A DNA stretch of 7,876 bases from Terriglobales bacterium (GTDB taxonomy: Bacteria > Acidobacteriota > Terriglobia > Terriglobales > Acidobacteriaceae): the NCBI GenBank assembly GCA_015655365.1, contig JAATFE010000001.1:1-7876 (forward strand), written 5' to 3'. Below are positions 1-6,713 of this stretch, one piece after another; the first letter of the stretch is position 1; the number at the start of each line of letters is the position of its first letter. Under the pieces are notes generated by a model. That model had not been told where the DNA came from. It did not search any database and was given only the letters and a program-made list of their open reading frames with translations. The position numbers and the translations under genes are program-made.

Positions 1-1
1 C

Positions 2-370
2 ATACTGGTGGCTCGCTTCCGCGCCGATGGGGTCATCGTCTCGACTCCCACCGGTTCCACGGCCTACACGCTGGCCGCCAACGGCCCCATCCTGACTCCC
101 GACGTGGATGCGCTGGTGGTGACTCCCGTCTGCCCGCACCTACTCACTCTGCGCCCCATCGTGGTGCGCGGCGATGCCTTGCTCACCGTGCGTGTCGAGG
201 CGGTTCCCAATCAGGCGCTGCTTACCGTGGACGGACAAAAAGCCGTCGAATTGCTCTTGGGCGATGAGGTCCGCTGCCAGCGCTCCATCCACACCGTCAA
301 CCTGGTTCGCCTGAGTGAGAGCGGCTTCTTCGAAGCGTTACGCAACAAACTAAGCTGGGGCGAGCGGTAG
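2..370 (+). CDS. nadK: NAD kinase, C-terminal part (5' end outside window)
   Basis: NAD kinase phosphorylates NAD+ at the 2'-hydroxyl of its adenosine ribose, using ATP or polyphosphate, to make NADP+ in the cytoplasm. The frame is open from the first bases, so the gene starts upstream of the window; 122 residues remain, somewhat under half of a typical bacterial enzyme of about 290. Residues 14-22 read STPTGSTAY, preceded by the hydrophobic run VIV. This is the highly conserved family motif in the C-terminal beta-sandwich domain that binds NAD. The later DGQ (about residues 77-79) and the strand-rich tail also fit. The N-terminal GGDG motif is not visible because it lies outside the window. 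The internal GTG at position 8 is not a real start, because homology continues through it. The gene converges on the lipoprotein gene. I saw no convincing intrinsic terminator after the TAG stop. Confidence 0.95.
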   Translation: MLVARFRADGVIVSTPTGSTAYTLAANGPILTPDVDALVVTPVCPHLLTLRPIVVRGDALLTVRVEAVPNQALLTVDGQKAVELLLGDEVRCQRSIHTVNLVRLSESGFFEALRNKLSWGER

Positions 371-559
371 AGGACTCGTCTCTGCTTCTGTAGCGCGATT
401 TTGTGCTTTTGTAACTTGTGGGGATAAGTCAGATAGTTGATGTGTCGAAATCCGGCATGAAGATTTTGTCATCGATGAAGGTTCTGCCATGGTGGCGAGC
501 GTAGCGAGTTGAAAGCCGGCCTTGAACGAAGCCGAGGGGGACATGCTTCCGATGGCCTG
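371..559. other. Convergent intergenic gap, nadK / lipoprotein
   Basis: These 189 bases separate the 3' ends of two convergent genes. The first 125 bases are AT-richer than their surroundings and show no RNA gene, no convincing ORF and no strong stem followed by a T-run. The last third is occupied by a repeat copy (497-548), listed separately. Confidence 0.6.
497..548 (+). repeat. Degraded copy of the GAGCGTAGCGA dispersed repeat
   Basis: This stretch aligns with 6429-6486. Both begin GAGCGTAGCGA, continue with a T(T/C)GAAAGCC block, then AGCCGA, a G-run with GGGAC, and end TGCTT. This copy lacks a few bases after the first block (AAGGGGA is missing) and carries several substitutions. It sits 11 bases from the stop codon of the lipoprotein gene. 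It is non-coding and probably a decayed member of a genome-wide family; the family's extent cannot be judged from this window. Confidence 0.65.
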
Positions 560-1093
560 CTACCGCGCCAGCTCTCCCAGCAGCACTTTGGCCTTGGCGG
601 CCAGCGTAGACGCGCCATCCACGTCGCTGGCGGCCAGTGCCTGGCGTGCCTGCTTCAGGAACTCCTTGATCTGCGCGGCGGTCTTCTGCTCCTGGTCGTT
701 CAGCTTGCGCCCAATTCCGTTCAAACCCCGCTCCGTGGCCGCAATCGATTCCACGGTTTGCCGCCGCAAATCGGGCGCATCTCCTGAAGAGAGCTGCCCA
801 ATCGCACTCACACCCGTGTTCTCATTCGAGGCTTGCTGTGCTGGCTTGGGGGCCGGCTTTTTGCGCTTTACTGGCGGCTTTGCTGGCTTTATTACCTGCG
901 CATCGTCGGGTGGCGGGGGGGGGATGGGAATCGTCAATGCGGAGGGCGGCAGTTCGGCCGACGTGGTCGTGGGTTTGGCCGGGGCTTCAATCGGCGGTGC
1001 AATAGGCTGTACCGGCTGCTTGCTGGTTTTGTGAAAGCACGCCGTCAGCAGCAACGGCAGCAGCCACGCAGCACTCCTGGCAGTCAGCTTCAT
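560..1093 (-). CDS. Small proline-rich lipoprotein in a two-component operon
   Basis: I do not recognise a named family. The 177-residue product starts with a basic, hydrophobic signal peptide ending in a clear lipobox, LLTAC, so Cys19 should be lipidated. The next residue is Phe, not Asp, which in E. coli would favour the outer membrane. Residues about 25-90 are a Pro/Ala/Lys-rich tether with a run of prolines (IPIPPPPPDD). Residues about 115-177 are Ala/Leu/Lys/Glu-rich and predicted helical, with heptad-like spacing, so a short helical bundle is likely. The ATG overlaps the TGA of the kinase gene (ATGA), and AAGGGA lies 8 bases upstream of the ATG as a ribosome-binding site, so translational coupling is expected. 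The layout suggests a periplasm-facing accessory or sensor partner of the kinase. That role is inferred from position only. Confidence 0.85.
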   Translation of the reverse strand: MKLTARSAAWLLPLLLTACFHKTSKQPVQPIAPPIEAPAKPTTTSAELPPSALTIPIPPPPPDDAQVIKPAKPPVKRKKPAPKPAQQASNENTGVSAIGQLSSGDAPDLRRQTVESIAATERGLNGIGRKLNDQEQKTAAQIKEFLKQARQALAASDVDGASTLAAKAKVLLGELAR

Positions 1094-2991
1094 CCTGCAA
1101 GTCCCTTCTGGATTTCAGTACCCACCGGCGGAAGATGCCGACGTCCCCATTTGGCTGCCGCCAGCGGAATGCGTAACAAAAATTCTGTGCCGTGGCCTGC
1201 ATTCGATTGTACTTCCACACTCCCATAGTGCAGTTGAATAATCCGATAGGTCATGGCCAAACCAATGCCGCTGCCCGCGCTTTTCGTGGTGAAATACAGA
1301 TCGAAAATTTTCTCCCGGATCTCTTCGGGAATTCCGTGGCCTTCATCGGCAATGCGCAACAGGGCGTTCCCGCGGTCCTCTTCCAGAACCACGACCAGCT
1401 TGCCCCCCTCCGGCATTGCCTGGGCCCCGTTCTGAATCACGTTGAGCGCCGCCTGTTTCAGCAGGTCGGCATCCACATTGGCCACCAGCGGCTGGGCCGG
1501 AAGCGTGCTCAAAAGGGTCACGCCGTGCGTGGAAAGCTCTTCCTTCGACAGCGCCAGCACATCGCCAATCACCGATCGCAGGTCCTGCTCGCGCAGTTGC
1601 AACTCCACCGGGCGAGAGAAGTCCACCAGCATCTGCACCACGCGATCCAGGCGATGAATCTCGGCGTCGATCACTTCCAGATGACGCAATGCCGGGGCGC
1701 TGTCGTCGCTCAGCTTGGTGCGCAGCAACTCCAGGTGAACCACGATGGCATTGATGGGATTCTTTACCTCGTGGCCCACCCCCGAGGTGAGCCTGCCGAT
1801 CGCCGCCATGCGCCGCGAAAGCTCCAGTTCCGACTCGATCTTCTCCGCCGATTCCAGATCGTGCAGCGTAACCAGCGCGCCTAATCCCTGGCGCGTCGTG
1901 TTGTCGTGAATAAAGTCCAGTGAAGCCTCGATCCGCCTTCCCGATTCGGTGCGAATCTCCTCCTGCGTCAGGGTTGTGCCGGTGTCGAATGCCTCGCCCA
2001 GGGTCTGCCCCAATACCGTCGAGCGGTCGAAGATCTCCCCCCCATGCAGGCCCAGGATGCTGCTTTGCTCGATATTCAGAAAACGCCGCGCGGCCTCCGA
2101 CACCAGCACAGCGCGCCCATCCGCGGTGAATAGCAGAATTCCGTCCTGTAGATTCGCCAGAATCTGGTCCAGGTTCTCCTTCAACGCGGAAAACACCTCT
2201 TCCACATTGCGCATGCGCTGGCCGATGCGCTCGATTTTGGTGGAGACGCGGTCCGCCATGTCCTGCTTGGGCGCCTTTACCGCTTCGTCCGCCTCCTCGT
2301 TGGCTGCATTCCAGTAGTCGAGTTGCAGGCTGATCTCTTCCATCGGCTGTAGCGCCAGGTTGCTCAGCAGGAAGGCCGCCAGCAGCGCCGTTCCCAGCGC
2401 AAAGCCCATCAGCGTGATCGCCTCTGCCAGCCACGGCGCATAAACGGCGCGCAGCAGCGTGGTGCGAACTCCCACATGTACCGAGGCAAACAGTTCCCTG
2501 TTGCGCTCCAGCGGCACCACGACATCGAAGACCCTGGGAGGCCCGAAGACCTCCCGCATCAGCCGGAACGGGTTGGCCAGCAGAAGCTGGCCGTAGTTGG
2601 GCCGCTGGGGTAGCGGCTTGTCCTGGTTCTCCGGATTGGTGCTGAGCACTGTGATGGACTGGCTGTCGCCGATGTTCACGTCGTAGACGGTGAGCGAGTA
2701 GCGGTTGATCGAGTCCAGCACCGCCCTTAGCGCCGCATCGTGCCGTATTGCCGCGTCCGCCAGGCTGCGCAGTTCATCGGGATTGTTGGGGTCGACCGTC
2801 AGGTCCTTGAGCCCGTTTTCCAGTGCCTGCTGCAAAGCTAGTCGCACCTGGTTGGCCACCATGTGGTTGTTGTCGTAGGACTGCTGCACCGCCGCATGAA
2901 GCAGTTGGCTCACGTACACCAGCGACAGCAGCCCCGAGATCGCAAACACCAGCAGGGTAATAGCCAGAACGAGTTTGGTCTTCAAGCGCAT
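1090..2991 (-). CDS. Membrane PAS sensor histidine kinase (NtrB/ZraS-like)
   Basis: This 633-residue kinase should autophosphorylate on His and pass the phosphate to the response regulator encoded 12 bp upstream. Transmembrane helix 1 spans about residues 7-29. A periplasmic sensor region of no recognised fold covers about 30-188, and helix 2 covers about 189-211. A charged HAMP-like or coiled linker follows (about 212-270), then a PAS domain (about 271-385). The HisKA H-box has His407 in [11 protein letters not shown]. The ATPase domain has an N-box with Asn521 ([10 protein letters not shown]), a D-box with Asp549 (DEGHGI), an F-box (FDLYFTTK) and a GSGIGLAM G2 loop at 573-580. All catalytic motifs are intact. 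The NPINAI H-box resembles kinases that partner NtrC-type regulators. AAGG lies 7 bases before the ATG, which supports this start. The signal sensed is unknown; both a periplasmic and a cytoplasmic PAS input are possible. Confidence 0.95.
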   Translation of the reverse strand: MRLKTKLVLAITLLVFAISGLLSLVYVSQLLHAAVQQSYDNNHMVANQVRLALQQALENGLKDLTVDPNNPDELRSLADAAIRHDAALRAVLDSINRYSLTVYDVNIGDSQSITVLSTNPENQDKPLPQRPNYGQLLLANPFRLMREVFGPPRVFDVVVPLERNRELFASVHVGVRTTLLRAVYAPWLAEAITLMGFALGTALLAAFLLSNLALQPMEEISLQLDYWNAANEEADEAVKAPKQDMADRVSTKIERIGQRMRNVEEVFSALKENLDQILANLQDGILLFTADGRAVLVSEAARRFLNIEQSSILGLHGGEIFDRSTVLGQTLGEAFDTGTTLTQEEIRTESGRRIEASLDFIHDNTTRQGLGALVTLHDLESAEKIESELELSRRMAAIGRLTSGVGHEVKNPINAIVVHLELLRTKLSDDSAPALRHLEVIDAEIHRLDRVVQMLVDFSRPVELQLREQDLRSVIGDVLALSKEELSTHGVTLLSTLPAQPLVANVDADLLKQAALNVIQNGAQAMPEGGKLVVVLEEDRGNALLRIADEGHGIPEEIREKIFDLYFTTKSAGSGIGLAMTYRIIQLHYGSVEVQSNAGHGTEFLLRIPLAAAKWGRRHLPPVGTEIQKGLAG

Positions 2992-3003
2992 GGATGAACC
3001 TTG

Positions 3004-4401
3004 CTACTCTCCCTGTGCCTGGTTATATTCCTTGAGCTTGTTGTGCATGGTCTTTAAACTGACGCCCAGAATCTCCGCGGCCCGCGTCTTGTTCTGCCCG
3101 GTCGATTCAAGCGTGCGCAAAATCAGCATCCGTTCGGCCTCGTCCACGGTCGTTCCCACGCGCACCTGCACCACGCTGGCATCGTTGCTCTGGGCGGCCA
3201 GCAATTGCGCCTTGCCAAAGCCCGGAGGCAAGTGCCCGGCGTCGAGCGGCGCTCCGTCCGGGCAAAGAATTACCGCCCGCTCGATGCAGTTGCGCAGCTC
3301 GCGCGCATTGCCCGGCCAGTCGTAGGAGTTCATCCGGTCCAGCATCGATGCGGCCACGCCTGAAACCTTCCGTCCGTGCTTTTCGTTCATCTCGCGCACC
3401 ATGGCGTCGGCCATCGGCGCCAGGTCTTCGATGTGCTCGCGCAGCGGCGGCATGTGGATGTTGAAGACGTTGAGCCGGTAGAAAAGATCGGCGCGCAGGT
3501 GTCCTTGGGCAACGGCCATGCCCGGATCGCGGTTGGTTGCCGCCAGCACCCGCACGTCCACATCCTGCTCGGTGCGCGCGCCCAATCGGCGCAGCTTCCG
3601 TTCTTCCAGTACGCGCAACAATTTTGCCTGCGTAGCCGCCGGCATCTCGCCCAGCTCGTCCAGCAGCAGAGTCCCGCCGTTGGCCAGCTCGAAGCATCCT
3701 GCCCGCCGTTCCACAGCGCCGGTAAACGCGCCCTTCTCGTGGCCGAAGATTTCGCTTTCGATCAGCGTTTCGGGAATCGCCGCGCAGTTCACCGCGACGA
3801 ACGGCCGCGCCCTGCGCGGGCTCAGGTCGTGCAGGGTGCGCGCCACCAGTTCCTTGCCCGTTCCGCTTTCCCCTGTGATCAGCACCGAAACCGTCGAAGG
3901 CGCAATCTGCTCGATCAGTCCGAAAATCTCGCGCATCTGCCGCGAATTGCCCACCAGCCTGCCCAGCACGCCGGTCTCGCGCAGTCTTCGCCGCGCCACT
4001 TCCAACTCGATCTGGGTCTCGCGCTGCCGGGTGGCGTTGGCCAGAATCGTGCGCAGCCGCGTCGAGTCCACCGGCTTCTGCAAAAAGTCATAGGCCCCCA
4101 GCTTCATCGCTTCGACGGCCAGTTGGATCGAGCCCATGGCCGAAAGCACTACTACCGCCAGGTTGGCGTTGAGCCCGGCCCCTTCTTCGGTCAGTTTGGT
4201 CAGCAGCCCAATGCCGTCCATCCGCGGCATCTTCAGGTCGGTCACCACAATGGCCGGGTCCCAGGCCAGCGCCTTTTCCCAGCCCTCGATGCCGTCGCGT
4301 GCGGTTTCGGTGCGGTATCCCCAGGCAGAAATCAACTCTGCGAGCCCCATCAGCGCATTGGGCTCGTCTTCGACAATCAGGACCTTGACCGCGTTCTCCA
4401 T
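3004..4401 (-). CDS. Sigma-54-dependent NtrC-family response regulator
   Basis: This is a transcription activator that, once phosphorylated, uses ATP hydrolysis to remodel RNA polymerase carrying sigma-54. The 465-residue protein has the full three-domain plan. The receiver covers about 4-120, with acidic Glu11/Asp12, phospho-acceptor Asp55 (VVTDLKMP) and Lys109; Ser87 sits where Thr is common. The AAA+ domain covers about 148-380, with Walker A GESGTGKE at 177-184, the sigma-54 contact loop GAFTGA at 224-229, Walker B ending in Asp248-Glu249, and arginine-finger candidates in LRADLFYR (Arg303, Arg309). A Fis-type helix-turn-helix lies at about 425-462. I chose the ATG at 4401 because AGGA stands 7 bases before it and the receiver begins directly after. 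A GTG at 4443 in frame would add 14 residues without homology. The stop lies 12 bp before the kinase ATG, so the two are cotranscribed. Target genes and promoters are not identifiable here. Confidence 0.95.
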   Translation of the reverse strand: MENAVKVLIVEDEPNALMGLAELISAWGYRTETARDGIEGWEKALAWDPAIVVTDLKMPRMDGIGLLTKLTEEGAGLNANLAVVVLSAMGSIQLAVEAMKLGAYDFLQKPVDSTRLRTILANATRQRETQIELEVARRRLRETGVLGRLVGNSRQMREIFGLIEQIAPSTVSVLITGESGTGKELVARTLHDLSPRRARPFVAVNCAAIPETLIESEIFGHEKGAFTGAVERRAGCFELANGGTLLLDELGEMPAATQAKLLRVLEERKLRRLGARTEQDVDVRVLAATNRDPGMAVAQGHLRADLFYRLNVFNIHMPPLREHIEDLAPMADAMVREMNEKHGRKVSGVAASMLDRMNSYDWPGNARELRNCIERAVILCPDGAPLDAGHLPPGFGKAQLLAAQSNDASVVQVRVGTTVDEAERMLILRTLESTGQNKTRAAEILGVSLKTMHNKLKEYNQAQGE

Positions 4402-4408
4402 AAAAGTT

Positions 4409-4412
4409 TCCT
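4409..4412 (-). promoter_or_regulatory. Ribosome-binding site deciding the regulator start
   Basis: On the minus strand this reads AGGA, within CAGGAAACTTTT directly before the ATG at 4401, with a 7-base spacer. It supports the shorter start over the in-frame GTG at 4443. Confidence 0.7.
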
Positions 4413-4440
4413 GCTCTAATTCTGTAACGTACCTTTCTAC

Positions 4441-4464
4441 CACGCAGAAACGGGCACGCAGAAA
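4441..4464. repeat. Short direct repeat between ABC-F gene and regulator
   Basis: The 10-mer CACGCAGAAA occurs twice, at 4441-4450 and 4455-4464, so the repeat starts are 14 bases apart. It lies in the 70 bp gap between the ABC-F stop and the regulator start. It could be a tandem protein-binding site controlling the regulator/kinase operon, or a scrap of a simple dispersed repeat. I saw no clear -10/-35 or -24/-12 promoter in the gap. Confidence 0.5.
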
Positions 4465-4471
4465 AGCACTG

Positions 4472-6343
4472 TTATCCGGCCTTCTCCGTCAGCTCCGCCC
4501 AGCGGGCATAAAGCGTGTCGTTCTCGTGCTGTGCCGCATCCAGTTCCAGCAGCGCCTCCTGCAAGGCCGTTGCGTCGATGGCAACATCGGGCCGCTCCAC
4601 CAGATCGCGGGCCGCCGCCAGCCGCTCATCGGACTTCTCGACCTTTTCTTCGATGGCCGCGAACTCCCGCGCCTCCAGGTAAGAAAGCTTCTTCTTGCCT
4701 CCCGGTCCGGCAGACTCTTCCTGAGGCCGTTGTCCCACGGTCGAGGCATCCGGCTTGCGCGTTTGTTTGTCCTGGGCCAGCTCGTCCTGCTCTCCCATCC
4801 AGTCTTCCCATTGCCCATAGTCGGCAAACCGTCCCGTATGTCCCCGTCCATCCAGTCCCAGTACGGTCGAGGCCACGCGGTTCAGCAGATAGCGGTCATG
4901 CGTCACCAGCACCAGCGCGCCGGGAAAGTCGAGCAAATTCTCTTCCAAAATCTCCAGCGTGGGAATGTCCAGATCGTTGGTCGGCTCGTCCAGCAGCAGC
5001 ACATCCGCCGGTTCCAGCATCAGTTTCGCGATCAACACCCGCGCCCGCTCGCCGCCACTGAGGTTCCGCACCGGCTGATTCAGTTGCTCGCCGGTAAACA
5101 GGAACCGCGAAGCCCAACTGGCCACGTGCACCACCCGTCCCTGGTGGATCACTGAGTCGCCTTCCGGAGCCAAGGCCCGGCGCAGCGTCAGGCTCTCGTC
5201 CAGCTCTCTCATCTGGCTGAAGTAGACCAGCCGCAGCGCATCGGCCTTGCGAATATTCCCTTCGGCCGGTTCGATCTCCCCTCGCAGCAGGCGCAAAAGC
5301 GTGGTCTTGCCGCTGCCGTTCGGACCTACCAGCCCCACTTTCATGCCCGCGGTCAAAACAAAATTAAGTCCGGTAAACAAGCGCCGTGGGCGCTTTTCAC
5401 TCTTTTGTCCGGCCCCCATTGGCTCTTCGCTGCTCGGCACGTCGCAAGCCACGTCGTTGAACTCCACCAGCCGCTTGGTCTTCCTCTGGCTGGCTTCGAA
5501 GTCGATCCCTGCGGAGTTGACCACCGTCCGCGAGTCCAGCTCCTTCAATTGCCCGATCATGGCGTTGGCCGAGTCGATCCGCGCCTTCGATTTCGTGCTT
5601 CGCGCCTTCGGTCCGCGCCTCAGCCATTCGATCTCGGTCTTCACCGTGTTGCGCAAACTCTCCTGCTGCTTGGTCTGCGACTCCAGATAAGCCTGCTTCT
5701 CTTCCAGAAACCGGCTGAAGTTACCCTTCACCCGCAGCAGCCCGTCGGCATAGATGCGATTCAGCTCGATGATCGAGCTCGATGTGGATTCCAGAAAATA
5801 GCGATCGTGGCTCACGGTAACGGCGGCGAACGAGGCATTGCGCAGCAGTTCCTCTAGCCATTCAATGCCGGCCAGGTCCAGGTGGTTGGTCGGCTCGTCC
5901 AACAGCAGCACTTCGGGCTCGATCACCATGGCCCTGGTGATGGCCAGCCGCTTGCGCCATCCGCCGCTCAGCGCCGCGGCTTCGGCGTCCAGATCGGCAA
6001 AACCGGCCCGGCCGGTCAGTTCGCGCAGCCGGCCCTCGCGTTCGCTTTCGTTCACGTGGGCGGCGGCCAGCGCCTTTTCCAGCACTTGCCGGACGGTGAA
6101 CCCGGCGGCAAAGCGCGAGTCCTGAGGTACATAGGCGGCGCGGGCCCGCTTGCGCACGGCCAGTTCGCCCGAGTCTGGCTCGATCTGCCCGGCCAGCACG
6201 GCCAGCAGCGTAGACTTGCCGGCGCCGTTCGGCCCGATCAGGCCAATGCGGTCGCCGTCTTCGACGGTTAGGGAAATATTGAAAAACAGGGGCTTGGCGC
6301 CGAACTGTTTGGTCACGGATTGTGCATTGAGAATAGGAGGCAT
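4472..6343 (-). CDS. uup: ABC-F family ATPase, Uup type
   Basis: ABC-F proteins are soluble tandem ATPases without membrane segments that act on the ribosome; Uup is linked to ribosome function and to precise excision of transposons. The 623 residues hold two nucleotide-binding domains. The first has Walker A GPNGAGKST (37-45), signature LSGGWRKRL (125-133), Walker B ending in Glu150 and switch His179. The second has GPNGSGKTT (340-348), LSGGERARV (428-436), catalytic Glu453 and His482. The linker between them (about 185-280) has the basic WLRRGPKARSTKSKAR stretch typical of Uup. The C-terminal 75 residues, from KKLSYLEAREF, form the extra helical coiled coil that separates Uup from shorter ABC-F members such as EttA. 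An insert of about 15 polar residues near 303-320 precedes the second domain. The start fits the usual length, though no strong ribosome-binding site is seen. The gene is upstream of, and co-oriented with, the regulator operon. Confidence 0.93.
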   Translation of the reverse strand: MPPILNAQSVTKQFGAKPLFFNISLTVEDGDRIGLIGPNGAGKSTLLAVLAGQIEPDSGELAVRKRARAAYVPQDSRFAAGFTVRQVLEKALAAAHVNESEREGRLRELTGRAGFADLDAEAAALSGGWRKRLAITRAMVIEPEVLLLDEPTNHLDLAGIEWLEELLRNASFAAVTVSHDRYFLESTSSSIIELNRIYADGLLRVKGNFSRFLEEKQAYLESQTKQQESLRNTVKTEIEWLRRGPKARSTKSKARIDSANAMIGQLKELDSRTVVNSAGIDFEASQRKTKRLVEFNDVACDVPSSEEPMGAGQKSEKRPRRLFTGLNFVLTAGMKVGLVGPNGSGKTTLLRLLRGEIEPAEGNIRKADALRLVYFSQMRELDESLTLRRALAPEGDSVIHQGRVVHVASWASRFLFTGEQLNQPVRNLSGGERARVLIAKLMLEPADVLLLDEPTNDLDIPTLEILEENLLDFPGALVLVTHDRYLLNRVASTVLGLDGRGHTGRFADYGQWEDWMGEQDELAQDKQTRKPDASTVGQRPQEESAGPGGKKKLSYLEAREFAAIEEKVEKSDERLAAARDLVERPDVAIDATALQEALLELDAAQHENDTLYARWAELTEKAG

Positions 6344-6404
6344 CTCTTCTAAGACTACTTGGTTGTCCGCAAAAGGGGCAGGGATGCCTCCAAAAGGTCC
6401 TTCT

Positions 6405-6486
6405 CGACTCGGTCATCCCGAGCGACCCGAGCGTAGCGAAGGGGAGTCGAAAGCCTGCCCTGAGTGGAGCCGAAGGGGACCTGCTT
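6405..6486 (+). repeat. Dispersed repeat, fullest copy in the window
   Basis: This copy contains two related half-units: CCGAGCGTAGCGAAGGGGAG at 6427-6446 and CTGAGTGGAGCCGAAGGGGA at 6460-6479, separated by TCGAAAGCCTGCC. An upstream CGACTC (6405-6410) can pair with GAGTCG (6444-6449) around the first half. The segment 6429-6486 matches 497-548, and the half-unit recurs at 6639-6658. From memory, such elements are scattered in many acidobacterial intergenic regions; I could not check this. Confidence 0.75.
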
Positions 6487-6488
6487 TT

Positions 6489-6634
6489 CGTCTTTTTCTG
6501 TCGCAAAGGTAGCGAACCTCAACCCGCTCCGCTCATCACAAGCTAGGTGCCGGGTGCCCCATCCTTGGCGCGTTTTTGTTTTTGCGCCAAAGGTGGGAAA
6601 CCTCAATCCCCAACCTGCCCCGTTCATCACAAGC
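6489..6634 (+). repeat. Pair of imperfect direct repeats ending TCATCACAAGC
   Basis: Unit 1 (6504-6543) and unit 2 (6588-6634) both start CAAAGGT, share AACCTCAA and finish TCATCACAAGC. Unit 2 is 7 bases longer. Both are preceded by a similar T-rich leader (from 6489 and from 6571). The hairpin at 6558-6597 bridges into unit 2. This looks like two copies of one non-coding element lying in tandem. Confidence 0.7.
6558..6597 (+). repeat. Long hairpin, 14-base arms with T-rich loop
   Basis: The left arm CCCATCCTTGGCGC (6558-6571) faces the right arm GCGCCAAAGGTGGG (6584-6597) across a 12-base T-rich loop. The arms pair at 13 of 14 positions, counting one T:G wobble; the only mismatch is C:A. 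No T-run follows the right arm on the plus strand, and the stem lies between 5' ends of divergent genes, so a terminator role is unlikely. It is probably part of the repeat family around it. Confidence 0.7.
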
Positions 6635-6635
6635 A

Positions 6636-6663
6636 CCCCTGAGCGTAGCGAAGGGGACTTGCC
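6636..6663 (+). repeat. Half-length copy of the GAGCGTAGCGAAGGGGA repeat
   Basis: The core CCCCTGAGCGTAGCGAAGGG is shared with the fuller copy at 6427-6480. It has CCCCT/AGGGG ends able to pair across an 11-base loop (6636-6640 with 6652-6656). It corresponds to one half-unit followed by an ACTTGC tail. It ends about 50 bases before the rhodanese start. Confidence 0.65.
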
Positions 6664-6678
6664 TTTGCTCTTTTGCGT

Positions 6679-6707
6679 TTCACCCATTCGTCCGCGGCCC
6701 CTACACT
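6679..6707 (+). promoter_or_regulatory. Candidate promoter of the rhodanese gene
   Basis: TTCACC (6679-6684) and TACACT (6702-6707) each match the sigma-70 -35 and -10 consensus at 4 of 6 positions and are exactly 17 bases apart. The start codon at 6714 lies 6 bases past the -10 box, about where transcription would begin. That fits a leaderless message and the lack of any Shine-Dalgarno sequence. The match is weak, so this is tentative. Confidence 0.35.
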
Positions 6708-6713
6708 GGTTCC

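Larger units (their letters stand above)
6344..6713. other. Gene-free divergent region filled with repeats
   Basis: These 370 bases separate the divergent ABC-F and rhodanese genes and should hold both promoters. Most of the stretch from 6405 to 6665 is repeat sequence, listed in separate entries. Open frames here (6355-6687 on the minus strand; 6464-7048 and the 5' part of 6576-7037 on the plus strand) run through the repeats and show no protein-like composition. On the ABC-F side I found no convincing promoter boxes. Confidence 0.7.

Noticed and set aside
846..862. Sigma-54 (-24/-12)-like promoter on the plus strand
   Set aside because: Only a partial match (GGGCCGG...TTGC). It lies inside and antisense to the lipoprotein gene, with no gene to drive.
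1343..2434. 363-residue open frame on the minus strand, out of frame with the kinase
   Set aside because: It lies inside the kinase gene, whose own frame carries every kinase motif. The shadow frame is Gly/Arg/Ala-rich noise.
3376..4419. 347-residue open frame on the plus strand
   Set aside because: It is antisense to the regulator gene, rich in His, Gln and Arg with no domain pattern. It is a by-product of GC-rich codon use in the real gene.
4402..4443. Upstream GTG start for the response regulator
   Set aside because: The ATG at 4401 has an AGGA site at good spacing, and the receiver domain begins immediately after it.
4136..5155. 339-residue open frame on the plus strand
   Set aside because: It spans antisense to both the regulator and ABC-F genes and the gap between them. 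Its composition is not protein-like and no motif is present.
5862..6506. 214-residue open frame on the minus strand overlapping the ABC-F start
   Set aside because: Its 5' part runs through repeat DNA and the rest is an alternative frame of the ABC-F gene. It is very Arg-rich.
6405..6665. CRISPR array
   Set aside because: Repeat units are imperfect, of unequal length and irregularly spaced, and there are no cas genes nearby.
6355..6687. 110-residue open frame on the minus strand
   Set aside because: It consists almost wholly of the repeat cluster read as protein, with no recognisable domain.
6576..6713. N-terminal extension of the rhodanese gene from an earlier ATG
   Set aside because: The added 46 residues come from repeat sequence, while the rhodanese fold begins directly at the ATG at 6714.
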